From positions 28,223,318-28,287,317 of the forward strand of contig OY986436.1 in assembly GCA_963920525.1 (NCBI GenBank): DNA of 64,000 nt. Reading direction: 5' to 3'. Shown in pieces: positions 55,140-64,000 of this stretch. The position numbers and the translations under genes were made by a program. Every line of letters starts with the position of its first letter. The first letter of the stretch is position 1. The notes beneath the pieces were generated by a model. It did not search any database. It was not told the DNA's origin and was given only the letters and a program-made list of their open reading frames with translations. The stretch comes from Dichetophora obliterata. Lineage: Eukaryota > Arthropoda > Insecta > Diptera > Sciomyzidae.

Positions 55140-55905
55140 TAATCACGTTTCATTTTAACGAATGTAACGATTTATGTCTAGTATGACGGTAAGTCCAGTC
55201 TTCTAAGGCGTGTGGTATTAGTGGTTTGAGCAAGCTCTTTTTGCCAAAAAACTCGGAGGGTGTTGACGTCGCTCTTTATATTTTTAATTGAGTTCACTAA
55301 GACTGCTTTTGACTAAAGAAACATTAAGGTCTTTGTGGATATTTTCATTCTTTACAAACCATGTTGCATTCGTAATAGTTCGTAGAATTTTAGATTGTAA
55401 ACGCTGTATTAGCTTAACATTAGAAGAACTGGCTTTTCCCTAAAGCTGTGCTCCGTACGTCTAAATTGGTTTAATTACAGTATTGTACAGCAATACCTTA
55501 TATTCCAATTGGAGCCGTGAAGTCCTGTTAAGTAGCCAGTTTAACTTCAGAGCCTTTAGCTTAATTTGGGTTTTCTTGTACTCAATAAGCTTTCACCAGG
55601 TTTACCGTCTCTCAAGATGACCACCCATATAACACGTTATTCGCTTGAGGAATAGGTATTTGATTGAGCATAACTGTAGGACATGTTTCTGTCCACAAAG
55701 TTAATGTAACGTGCGTGCTTTTCAGTTCATTGATTCTTATTCTCAAGTTTCTCAACCATGTTTCCAGCATTTCTAGATATTCATTTTTGTCCTTGGATGC
55801 AACTATAGGGTTTGAATGGGTGCTTAAAATAGCAAATGTTGAAGTGGCCAATCGATTGCTAGGTGGTAGATCCCCTGTAAATATAAAGTTTAATAAGTGG
55901 TGGAT
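55140..55905 (-). pseudogene. Jockey-type ORF2, RT end to C-terminus, antisense
   Basis: Reading downwards from 55905: FTGDLPPSNRLAT, ILSTHSNPIVASK, WLRNLRIRINELKSTHVTLTLWTETCP (open part 55851-55612), then after a stop, EYKVLLYNTVIKPI and a decayed TYGAQLWGKA, ILRTITNATWFVKNENIHKDL. This is the characteristic jockey C-terminal region. The YADD-equivalent (ADDTA) is eroded. Cut on the left by the DD41D element and on the right by Copia or its flank. Confidence 0.85.
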
Positions 55906-56121
55906 TTACGAGTTCTGCAGCCGTAGGCCTGACATTAGCGCCGCCTCTTGTTTCAATAATTTCAATAACACTTGTTCAAAAACACTTTGCATTTTGTTAA
56001 TTTTTTTAATCAGATAACTGACGATTTTGTTTTATGTGATAGAAAATTATATTGATGATTTTCTTCACTTCTCAATAACCTTTTTTGAATTACACTGCGT
56101 GTCTTATTTCCTTTTCTAATA

Positions 56122-56133
56122 GGTTATGGGCGC
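56122..56133 (+). promoter_or_regulatory. Putative primer binding site of the Copia element
   Basis: GGTTATGGGCGC resembles the Copia primer site for a fragment of initiator-Met tRNA (GGTTATGGGCCC). It implies the 5' LTR ends at 56121. The left LTR edge was not found; a TTGTTTCAATAATTT start near 55944 is possible. No 3' LTR is seen. Confidence 0.5.
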
Positions 56134-56211
56134 TTAATACGCAAAAATATTTCATCCTCATTGATTTTTAATTGCAACGCGTCGTTAGAAAGTTTCTAAT
56201 TTTGTTGGACA

Positions 56212-57206
56212 ATGGACTTCAAACTGCAACTTCCTATGCTTGGCAGCAGCAATTATCATACATGGAAATTCAGCATGGAGCTTTTGCTGTTGGAGCGCGA
56301 ATTGTGGGAGCTGGTCACGGATGAAGTTCCTAGCAATCCAGAAACAAAATGGCTTATCTGGAACTGGAAAGCGCGTGCGGCGATTGGTCTTGCTGCCGAG
56401 GAACAACAGAAGATTCATATTAAAAAGTTTACGAATGCAAAGAACTATTGGGAAGCACTGAGAAAGCACCATGAGAAATCTAATCTCACGAATAGGGTGA
56501 GTTTACTGCGAATGTTAGCCACCAAACGAATGCAGGTTGGTCAGTCTATAGAAGATCACATAGGTGAGTTTTTGGATATCATTGATCGCCTGCAAGACTT
56601 GGGCGAGGAGTTTCCAGAGCACAAGATTGTGGCATTCTTACTCGGTAGCTTACCAGAAAACTACAATGTGCTTGTATCGGCTTTGGAAATTCGCCCGGAG
56701 ACGGATCTCACGCTGGATTTGGTTAAGGAGAAACTCATTCAAGAAAGTAAACGTCGAAATGACTGCATCTTAGAATCGGAAATTGCTCTGAAATCGGAGA
56801 CAACAAAAACACCATGGAATCCAAAGTGTTATTCTTGTATTAAGCATGGGCACATTAAGAGAAATTGTAAAAACAGAAGAAAGCCGAACGAAAACCGTGC
56901 AAAGAATGTATGCAAAGTTGAGCGAAATTTTTGTTTTGGAGCCTTAAAAAGCCATGGAAAGATAGATTGGTTTATAGATGCCGCAGCAAATTGCCACATG
57001 AGTTGCAATGAAAGTTTCTTCACCAAGTTGGAGCGATGTCAACGGGACAAAATGTTCCTTGCGGATGTTACTGTGGGCAAAGCTTCTGGAGTTGGAGATG
57101 GTATATTGTTATGCAGAAAGATGAAAATTCGTGTACGCAATGTTCTTTTTATACCGGAATTGGATGGAATTTTGCTTTCTATACGAAAACTTTGTGATAA
57201 AGGATT
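56212..57206 (+). CDS. Copia Gag and start of protease, truncated by insertion
   Basis: Starts MDFKLQLPMLGSSNYHTWKF, a typical Copia Gag opening. Body: WEALRKHHEKSNLTNRVSLLRML, then a UBN2-like Gag region (FLDIIDRLQDLGEEFPEHKIVAFLLGSLP). The nucleocapsid knuckle CYSCIKHGHIKRNC (C-x2-C-x4-H-x4-C) is intact at about residue 204-217. The protease opening reads WFIDAAANCHMSCN: the active-site Asp-Ser/Thr-Gly is now Asp-Ala-Ala, so it is dead. The reading is open through 57206, where the GAATTT tail of the inserted retroelement begins. Gag alone could still be translated from an internal promoter, but this is not shown. Confidence 0.85.
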
Positions 57207-58440
57207 TGAATTTGAATTTGAATTTATTGAGTATACATTAGTACAATAAGAACTATGTTCTTTTACAGTACAACAGATAGATATCAAACAATTTTGGTTG
57301 GACAAATTAATAGTTCTTAAAAAATATATTTAATTCAAACATTTAGAAAATAAATCAAGAGTGTAATGACGAAAAGTAAATAATAATAAATTAAAATCTA
57401 AATAACTAACAATGTTTCAAATAAAAAAAAAAAACAGAAAAAAAGGAAAAAAAGTAAGAAAATAGTGATAGAAGAAATTAATGAGAAGAAAAGTGAGTAA
57501 ATACAGATTGCCTAAAGATTCCCCTCCCTGTTATCTTTCTCAAAGAAATAGGTAACGCATTCCACAATCTTACGGCATTAATGAAAAAAAGATTGGAAGT
57601 AGTTCAAGAACAATGTCTAGGAACTATTAGAACACAACTTCTTCTGGATATGCTGAACTGTAGTTTTTCATAAAGATAGTGTGGCGTTCTTTCATGTATT
57701 ATTTTATTTAGGTAAATACATTTTCTAGCATTAAAGTAACTTGCCAAATTGCAACCAAGTATAGCAGTTCTGAAGCTTGAAAGGTGGTCAAATTATCTTA
57801 ATCCATACACAAAACGCGTGGAATAGTTATATGCAACATTTAGTTTTAGCAGAGAGGAAGAATCTAGTTTACTGTACACTATATATGAGTATGTAATTAC
57901 TGGTAAGACAAGTTGCTTCAGCATACGCACGCCTTAGGTCAAGAGGACAAACACTAGCAGACATTCTTAAATGACGTAGGTTATAATAAACTAGGATATA
58001 ATAAACTACGTGATCAACACAGGATAGGGAAGAATTTATACAGTAACCAAGATTCACAATTTTTGATACTACACTCAACTTTCTTGTTCCAATATATAGG
58101 TCAGGGAGTACATTAAAGTGAGTTTTATTCTTACAAATAGGTAGTACATATGACTTGGCAGCATTAAGTTGCAGTCCATTGCTGCTAGACCACTGGTCAA
58201 TACTGCTGAGATCCTCATTTATATCATCAGCATACGCATATACAGAGGCATGTTTGCATACAGCAAATATGTCATTAATAAATATAGAGAAGAGAAGCGG
58301 ACCGAGTATTGAACCCTGTGGAACTCCATTTAGTACCGGTCTATTTTGGGAAAATGAATGAGCAACTTTAACTCGTTGCAGTCTATTTGACATTTAAGGT
58401 AAATTTTTCTGGTAATAACTGCACTATTGAATCCAAGAAT
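57207..58440 (-). mobile_element. 5'-truncated non-LTR retrotransposon, copy 2, inside Copia
   Basis: Same family as 7610-9275: the 3' UTR word GTTCTTTTACAGTAC is shared (reverse-complemented). Its tail is GAATTT repeats (57207-57230), against AAATAC in copy 1. The 5' truncation lies near 58440, within the RT. Target duplication is unclear because the tail merges with Copia sequence. Confidence 0.85.
57869..58437 (-). pseudogene. Non-LTR reverse transcriptase fragment
   Basis: Open from 58393 downwards: NRLQRVKVAHSF, NGVPQGSILGPLLFSIFINDI, AYADDINEDLSSIDQW. Compared with the copy at 7.6 kb, about 20 residues after YADD are missing in frame (YADDIQIYHL...RINEDL becomes YADDINEDL). Then NGLQLNAAKSYVLPICKN, IVNLGYCINSSLSCVDHV and LRHLRMSASVCPLDLRRAYAE. 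A frame change near 57910 ends the open part, and decayed C-terminal sequence continues to about 57550. Catalytic Asp pair kept, but the fragment lacks fingers and endonuclease. Confidence 0.85.
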
Positions 58441-58461
58441 TAAGTCTATGCAACAGCAAAT

Positions 58462-60846
58462 CTTAAAAATCATTTATATGTTTTGGAGGAAGATCATTTT
58501 GCGCAGAAGGTTTGTTCACTGAAATCTGATTGTATTCATACTTGGCAAAGGCGGTTTGGGCACCGAGATATGGAAGCTATCAAGGCTGGAGACAATAAAA
58601 GCATGATATGTGGTGTAAATCTTCTAAACTGCAAATGCAATTCAACATGTGAAGTCTGTCTGAAGGGTAAAATGACTCGCAAGCTGTTTTCTAAGTCATC
58701 TGATATTCGATCATCACGGGAGCTAGATGTGATTCATAGCGATTTATGTGGCCCTATGCAAACTACGACTCCGAGTGGAAATCGTTACATCCTGACTGTA
58801 ATTGATGACTATAGTCGATATTGCACTATTTATTTTTTAAAGAAGAAATGCATGGTAACTGATCAAACTAAAGATTTTGTTGCATTTACAGAAAAAAAAT
58901 TAGGAGACAGGATGAAAACGTTAAGAACTGATTGAGGCGGTGAATTTTGTGGCAAACAAATGGAAGACTTTCTCAGAAATAAAGGTATCGCTCATCAATT
59001 GACAGCTCCGTATACCCCTGAGCAAAATGGGGTGGCGGAACGTAAAAATCGAAGTCTGATGGAAATGGCAAGATGCATGGTCTTTGATGCGGATATGGAC
59101 TTTAAGTATTGGGCTGAAGTTGTATCTTCGGCAAATTATCTCCAAATTCCTTTATCAACAAGCTCTTCAGATGTAACTCCATTTGAGAAATGGTTTGGAA
59201 AGAAAACAAATCTTAGTCACGTACGTATATTTGGAACGGTTGCTTACACACACATTAACAAGCAAAAACGTCAGAAGTTGGATGCTGTATCTAAAAAATG
59301 TCGCTAAGTTGGATATTGCGAAAATTCGAAAGCATATCGTTTGTTGGAAACAAACGACCGTATTATTATCAGCAGAGATGTTGATTTTATTGAAGGTAAT
59401 AAAATCATTAATAGGGACTTGTCGCTGATTCAGGATGAAGCTGGTCAAACTTATGTACCGGTTAATTTATCAAATGAAGGTGAAATTGTTAATGATCATT
59501 AAGATGTTAAAACTATATCGCAGGTTGAAGAGTTTTCAAATCAACCAAATGGTGCTAATTCAGAAGATGACAGATGTTCTGGTTTTGAGACTGCTGAAGG
59601 CAAGTCATCATCTTCAGATGCAGATGATTCTTCAATTAAACGAAGGATTTCATCACGACCAACAAAAGGAGTTCCTCCCAAGCATTTTGGTATGATGACA
59701 ACAGCTGAAAAAGAGCCTGCTACATTCAAGGAAGCTTCAAATTCTTCAGATTATGACAAGTGGTTAGCAGCAATGCAAAATGAAATCAAATCTATGCATG
59801 AAAATCAAATATGGGACTTGGTGGAATTAACAAAGGGACGAAAATTAGTCGGATGCTAATGGGTTTATAAACTGAAGAGAACTGTAGACGGTAAGCAACG
59901 CTTTAAAGCTCGATTGGTCGCAAAAGGCTTCTCTCAAAAATATGGGTAGCATTATGACCAGAATTTCGTACCAGTTGTCAAGTATACAACTCTGAGGACC
60001 CTTTTAGCAATATCATCTTTAAAGAATTTGATTGTTCGACACATAGGTGTAAAGACAGCGTTTCTAAATGATGAGTTAGACAATGAAATGTATATAAAAC
60101 AACCAGAAGGATTTGTTGAGCCGGAAAAAGAGAGTTTGTAAGCTCAAGCGAAGTATTTATGTTCTCAAACAATCAGCTCGTTGCTGGAATCTCAATTTTA
60201 ACGAAATTCTTGTAAATTTTCTATTCAGAAGAGGAAATGTTGACACCTGTTTATATGTTAAGAAAGTTGGAGAAAAATATATTTGCATTTTAATTTATGT
60301 GTATGACATAAAAATCACCACAGAAGATGGGGATTCAATTCAAGAAACTATTAATTATATTCAATCACACTTTGAAATTTTTGATCTTGGCAATTTAAAA
60401 TTATATCTGGGCATCGAAATCGATAGAAATAACGATGGTATTTTCTATATGCATCAGCAGGAATATATAAATAAATTTCTTTTAGAATATAGATTAAATA
60501 ATGCACATATTTCTAAAATTGCTTTAGATCCAGGCTATTTTAAAAATACTGGAAATGAAACACTCTTGGGAAAACAATCATGAATATCGTATGGCTAACG
60601 GATCTTTGTTATATCTTTGCTGGGAGTACGCGTCCTGATATTTCCGCAGCAGTTTCAACACTGTCCCGAATAGTTAGAAAGCCAAGTGTTCGGGACTGGG
60701 TAGAAGTTCAGAGAGTGCTGAAGTACCTTAAAGGAACAAAAGATTATAAGTTATGCGACGGAACAAAGGAAAACTTAACCCTTGTTGGTTTTTCTGATAC
60801 AGATTGGGCAGGTCATACAAAGGACAGGAAATCTACAATCGGATAT
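58462..60846 (+). pseudogene. Copia pol: integrase, reverse transcriptase, start of RNase H
   Basis: Integrase zinc region: TWQRRFGHRD (first His now Gln) and CEVCLKGK. Catalytic core: DVIHSDLCGPM, LRTD-stop-GGEF (TGA at 58933 right after the second Asp), and TPEQNGVAERKNRSLMEMAR (Glu kept). Further stops: 59305, 59500, 59858 and 59947. RT: AAMQNEIKSMHENQIWDL, FKARLVAKGFSQ, HIGVKTAFLNDELDNEMYIKQPEGF (catalytic Asp changed to Gly-Val-Lys-Thr context), SARCWNLNF, and IYVYDIKI where YVDD has become YVYD. Frameshifts near 60135 and 60575. Ends STRPDISAAVSTLSR, DTDWAGHTKDRKST. Integration and polymerisation motifs are both broken. Confidence 0.9.
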
Positions 60847-60847
60847 A

Positions 60848-62013
60848 AAGGGTCCGCCAAATAACTTTTTTTTTTAAATTCTATAAAAAAACTACTGGAT
60901 ATTTTCTCAAATTTCTTTTTTTATTTGAAAGTACAATTCTTCCGGTTAATAATAAAAAATAATTTCATTCAAATGGCTGCCTCGGCTGGCCATGCAGTAG
61001 CCTACACGATCGGTCCAATTTTTAAGCACATTATCGATTGTGTGCAGCTATATTTCAGCAATGGCTTCACGAATTTGTCTTTTAAAGTGTCAATTGTCTC
61101 TGGCTTGTCGGCGTAACACTTATCTTTGAGGGCACCCCACAAATAATAGTCCAACGGTGTCAAATCGCAGCTCCGAGGTGGCCAAACGACATCAGCTCTG
61201 CGGCTGATGATGCGATCTTCAAAAACAGGGCGCAAAATATCGAGTGTAGCTTCGGTTGTAGCTTCAAATGTTGCCAATATCCTCCTCTTCAATTTTTGTG
61301 AACGAAAATTCGTTCAACATTTTCGAAGAAAAATGGCCCAATTATGCCTCTGGACCAAAATCCGCACCAAACAGTGACTCGTTTTGGGTGCAGCGGCTTT
61401 TCAATGTATGCGTGCGGGTTTTCTGTGCCCCAAATGCGACAATTTTGCTAGTTTACATACCCGCCAAGATCAAAATGAGCTTCATCTGAAAAGATGATTT
61501 TTTTGGCAAAATCGGCATCTTCTGTAAGTCGATCGCAGGCCCACTTAGCGAAGCGAAAACGCATTGGATGGTCAGTTGGACTTTGCATGGCGTCATACCA
61601 ATGTCTTTATGCAAAATTCGTCTCAATGATGTCTCCGAAATGTTCAATTGTTGAGAACGACGGTGAATTGATGTTGATGGCGCTTCACGCACACTTTCTG
61701 CCACAGCAGCAATATTCTCGGGTGTACGCACTGCTTTTGGCTTTGGTACGCTCACGCTTTGGTTTATCGATGATGATGCCAGTTTCTTTCACTTTTTTCA
61801 CAAGATAACGAACATACGGAGCTGACGGTGCTTCTCTTCTTCCAAAATCCGTACGCAATTTTCGCACACATTCTGCAACATTACACAACATACACAACCA
61901 TATTCGTTCAGCGGAAGGACAAAACTAATTATCTGTCGAATCAGACATGAGCTAAGTGTTACCATTTACGAAATAAGCACTAGTTGAAAAAAAAAGTTAG
62001 ATGGCGGACCCTG
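60848..62013 (-). mobile_element. DD41D mariner-type element, copy 2, inside Copia
   Basis: Ends AAGGGTCCGCCAAATAAC (left) and, reverse-complemented, CAGGGTCCGCCATCTAAC (right), flanked by TA at 60846-60847 and 62014-62015. Length 1166 bp. Copia RNase H resumes immediately after (FYAWFCYASRKQSN..), proving clean insertion. Opposite orientation to copy 1. Confidence 0.95.
60946..61901 (-). pseudogene. DD41D mariner-type transposase, frameshifted
   Basis: From the ATG at 61901: MVVYVV then a small deletion and stop; NVAECVRKLRTDFGRREAPSAPYVRYLVKKVKETG (DNA-binding helices), VRTPENIAAVAESVREAPSTSIHRRSQQLNISETSLRRILHKDIGMTP, then frame changes, ADFAKKIIFSDE, a deletion of about 55 bases near 61319 removing the stretch before EEED, RRILATFEATTEATLDILRPVFEDR (second catalytic motif QQDGA missing) and LTPLDYYLWGALKDKCYADKPETID. 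It keeps the DNA-binding region lost from copy 1, while copy 1 keeps the catalytic region damaged here. Confidence 0.85.
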
Positions 62014-62015
62014 TA

Positions 62016-62165
62016 TTTTTATGCTTGGTTCTGCTATGCTAGCCGAAAACAGTCAAATGTATCACTATCGTCAACTGAAGCTGAACTAGTTGCACTTGCA
62101 GACGCGTCACAGGAAGCAATGTGGCTGAAACAATTACTAGCCGACTTTGGGTACAAGAACTATGA
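62016..62165 (+). pseudogene. Copia RNase H, remaining part
   Basis: Continues the Copia reading after the mariner: SRKQSNVSLSSTEAELVALADASQEAMWLKQLL, with the catalytic Glu of TEAE. The expected downstream Asp (DNQ) and KHID blocks are missing; after YDTVIY the sequence no longer looks like Copia, so the element is deleted from about 62165. Confidence 0.85.
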
Positions 62166-62540
62166 CACTGTTATCTACACTCGAGAAATAATGAGGTCCA
62201 AGTCAATCAGAATCATTATTAACGTCGTCATAACTTAGTTTTTGTACTAGATCTGCTTCAATATTTAACAAAGCGTTTTCCTCAATGGAAAAAAATACCG
62301 TCAACTACTACACGAATCGTCATGTCCTTGAGAAAAAACGTAGTCCGTTGAGCAGAGTTACCACCAATATGAAATTAGTTACTATCGATATGAAATTGGT
62401 TTTGACACTAGAGCTTTATGCCATACTCAGTCAAACGCTTTTAAAAAATCCAGAGCAACAACCTTGTTCTCTCCGAAAAAGTGAACGCATTGGTTCTATT
62501 TTTTGGTTAAGAATGCCATAAAGTCACCGAAGGCCTTAAT
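62166..62540. other. Unassigned spacer between Copia and jockey fragments
   Basis: An open frame (62285-62521) has no recognisable domain. The segment may be decayed jockey or Copia sequence; neither could be traced with confidence. Confidence 0.4.
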
Positions 62541-62976
62541 CACTCAGCAGTTCTGAGTTCTGACGATCACTGAGCAGAGGCTTGTCTCCATAGCATATCA
62601 CATTGGGTCGAGAGCTTGTATAATTCATGGCATCGCCCTTTTTATGTACTGCCTGAACATTTGCGACCTTCTATTCCAACAAGATTTAAATACTCCTGTT
62701 CTGTAGGAAATATTGAAAAGTTTGCGCAAAGGCCGAGCCAGTGAAGAAGCACACATGTTGAGCACAATTGGCAGTATTCCATCACGACCAGAAGCTTCGG
62801 TTATGTTGAGATTTTTAAGGAGCTTTTTTACTGCTAACGTTCGAAAGTAAATTTTTTGCATTGCAGAAGATCTACCCAAAACAAAGGTCAGTGGCTGATT
62901 GCTATCCAAGAGAGTGCAAATAAGCCAGCCAATAGGTTCGCGTTATCTGCCGAGTCAGTAAAGATTTTGTCATCTT
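62541..62976 (-). pseudogene. Jockey-type RT fingers fragment, minus strand
   Basis: Reading down from 62976: DDKIFTDSADNANLLAGLFA, then the open part 62909-62625 with VKKLLKNLNITEASGRDGILPIVLNMCASSLARPLRKLFNISYRTGVFKSCWN, the region just before and at the start of jockey RT (T-A-G-D-G for K-A-T/S-G-P-D-G). It then fades (VHKKGDAMNYTSSRPNVI at about 62640). Interrupted on its 5' side by the piggyBac-type element at a TTAA. Its relation to the 55.1-55.9 kb jockey end on the same strand is unknown. Confidence 0.75.
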
Positions 62977-62980
62977 TTAA

Positions 62981-64000
62981 CACTCATCGGTCCCTTGTAT
63001 GCGCACGCATACAATTTTGATCTTTAACCTTGAATAAAATAAAAACGGTTCAGCGGAATGACCTTGTATTTTGCAAAGTAGAATTATTTTGCCTGAATAA
63101 CCAAAAAAACCCGTTTTTGAATTTGTACTGTTACTGTATTTGCCTGTGCAGTTATAGTTACGAATCGGTCCCTGTGTATGTGCGCGCATACACATAAGCA
63201 GGTACCTGGAATTCCCGCTTATTTTTGTGCGTGGATTTATAGCACGCTCTTATTTTTTGCTTTTATGAAATTCAGTTTGTTCTGGAACACACATAAGTGA
63301 AGTTTGTTTGCGCATTTATTTGAATTTTGGTTGTGTTTCGAAGTATTTGAAAAAAATGGATAGAGTTTTAAGTGAAAGAAGGCAGCGAGATGAACTAGAA
63401 ATGGATTTTGATTTGAAAAGCGAATCTTCGTGCAATAGTGACGATGATTTTGCATTATCAGACGAGGAGAATGATGGAAGTGAAGTTAGCGTGCATTCGG
63501 ATGAAGACGACATTAAGCCACTTGAGCAAAATTAAGCAGAAGAAAATGCAGCAAATCCTGAAAATAAATATTTTTAAAAAAATAAATCAAAGAAATTCAT
63601 TTCGACGTGCAGAAAATTTCACTTCAGGTAAAAACCTACCCTCTTTGCTATGGGTTCATGTTCATTATATGTTTCATTTTTGTTATAATTCAGGTCCAGA
63701 AGCATTAGCAACTGCTACTATAGTTGATGTTTCGTCTGCATTTCACATGTTCCTTGAACCGGTTGAGAATATTATTTTGAACATGACGAATTTATATGGT
63801 GTGGGAAAGTACAAAGGCGATTGGGAAAACATTGATTTGGACACTTTGCACGCATACTTTGGATTGTTGCTGCTTTCTGGTGTGTATCGGTCATATGGTG
63901 AATGTGTCACTAAACTGTGGAATGACGAAACTGGTCGGCCAATATTTAGAGAAACAATGTCTTTGAAAATGTTCAAGCGTATCCATGGTTGCATTCGATT
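62981..64000 (+). mobile_element. piggyBac-type element, left part, runs off the window
   Basis: It starts directly after TTAA (62977-62980), the obligatory piggyBac target. The subterminal word ATCGGTCCC..TATG.GC.CGCATACA occurs at 62986-63012 and again, direct, at 63162-63192. The transposase begins at 63356. The right end is outside the window, so completeness is unknown. Confidence 0.75.
63356..64000 (+). pseudogene. piggyBac-type transposase, N-terminal part with intron, interrupted by stops
   Basis: Starts MDRVLSERRQRDELEMDF in a good context (AAAAAATGG). An acidic N-terminal segment (DDDFALSDEEND, HSDEDDIKPLEQN) is typical of the family. Stops TAA at 63533 and 63575 break the first part. 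A 66-nt GT-AG intron (63628-63693; GTAAAA..ATTCAG) joins NFTS to GPEA, after which the reading is open: MFLEPVENIILNMTNLYG, WENIDLDTLHAYFGLLLLSGV and ETMSLKMFKRIHGCIRF, matching the start of the DDE_Tnp_1_7 domain. Catalytic Asp residues lie beyond the window. The upstream stops could be errors, missed introns or decay. Confidence 0.75.

Larger units (their letters stand above)
56122..62165 (+). mobile_element. Copia (Ty1/copia) LTR retrotransposon, internal region, decayed
   Basis: Order Gag, protease, integrase, RT, RNase H, as in Ty1/copia elements. It is interrupted at 57207-58440 by a non-LTR copy and at 60848-62013 by a DD41D mariner. The 3' end is lost after the RNase H region at about 62165. 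Several stops and frameshifts mark it as old. Confidence 0.9.

Noticed and set aside
61494..61808. 104-codon + strand frame
   Set aside because: Antisense to the DD41D transposase copy 2.

Overview
The window looks like nuclear DNA from a higher fly (Brachycera, perhaps a calyptrate or tephritid). It is very AT-rich. Its only convincing host gene is an insect chitin-binding mucin with a 65-nt intron. Nearly everything else is an arthropod transposon: Mos1-like mariner, DD41D mariner, Tc1-like, piggyBac, Merlin, hAT-like, Harbinger-type MITEs, Copia, and jockey/R1/LOA-type non-LTR elements. I see no bacterial features. The species cannot be fixed from sequence alone.

Layout. 1.57-5.4 kb: complete gene for a secreted peritrophin-type mucin (TATA box, 16-nt first coding exon, 65-nt intron, 3.5-kb second exon, AATAAA). 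It has a signal peptide, two N-terminal and one C-terminal chitin-binding domains, and about 890 Thr-rich residues built of 13-residue repeats inside cysteine-marked 120-144-residue super-repeats. 7.6-9.3 kb: 5'-truncated non-LTR element. 11.6-17.1 kb: a jockey-like element split by two MITEs, one of which carries an intact mariner, and by a foldback array. Removing each MITE with one copy of its ATT target restores the host element's reading frame. 17.2-18.9 kb: an opposing relative of that element. 19.1-22.6 kb: a decayed ORF1 (Gag-like) and a Merlin transposase with a 64-nt intron, between long inverted repeats. 22.3-31.4 kb: repeat-rich and non-coding, with inverted arms, hairpins and one MITE.

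31.6-38.3 kb: LOA/R1-type element (RT, RNase H, C-terminal zinc motif) split by a 3.7-kb hAT-type element with an 8-bp target duplication, which itself carries a Harbinger-type MITE and a 165-bp tandem array. 38.3-38.9 kb: mariner fossil. 40.8-41.7 kb: TIR element. 42.0-43.2 kb: TIR element with a 24-bp minisatellite and the tail of a transposon protein. 43.6-44.8 kb: second intact mariner, opposite in orientation to the first. 46.6-47.6 kb: Tc1 fossil. 47.7-53.7 kb: mostly unannotated, with a MITE and a palindromic minisatellite. 53.7-55.1 kb: DD41D mariner split by a 482-bp MITE. 55.1-55.9 kb: antisense jockey 3' end. 56.1-62.2 kb: decayed Copia element broken by a non-LTR copy and a second DD41D mariner. 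62.5-62.98 kb: jockey RT fragment. From 62.98 kb to the window end: a piggyBac-type element with a 66-nt intron.

How it works together: the window is essentially a stratified transposon graveyard beside one peritrophic-matrix gene. Relative age can be read from nesting. Copia and the non-LTR elements are oldest, MITEs and DD41D mariners came later, and the two Mos1-like mariners are youngest, as both keep full ORFs and the DD34D triad. I found no tRNA that folds cleanly, no rRNA, no CRISPR, and no clearly new multi-gene system.
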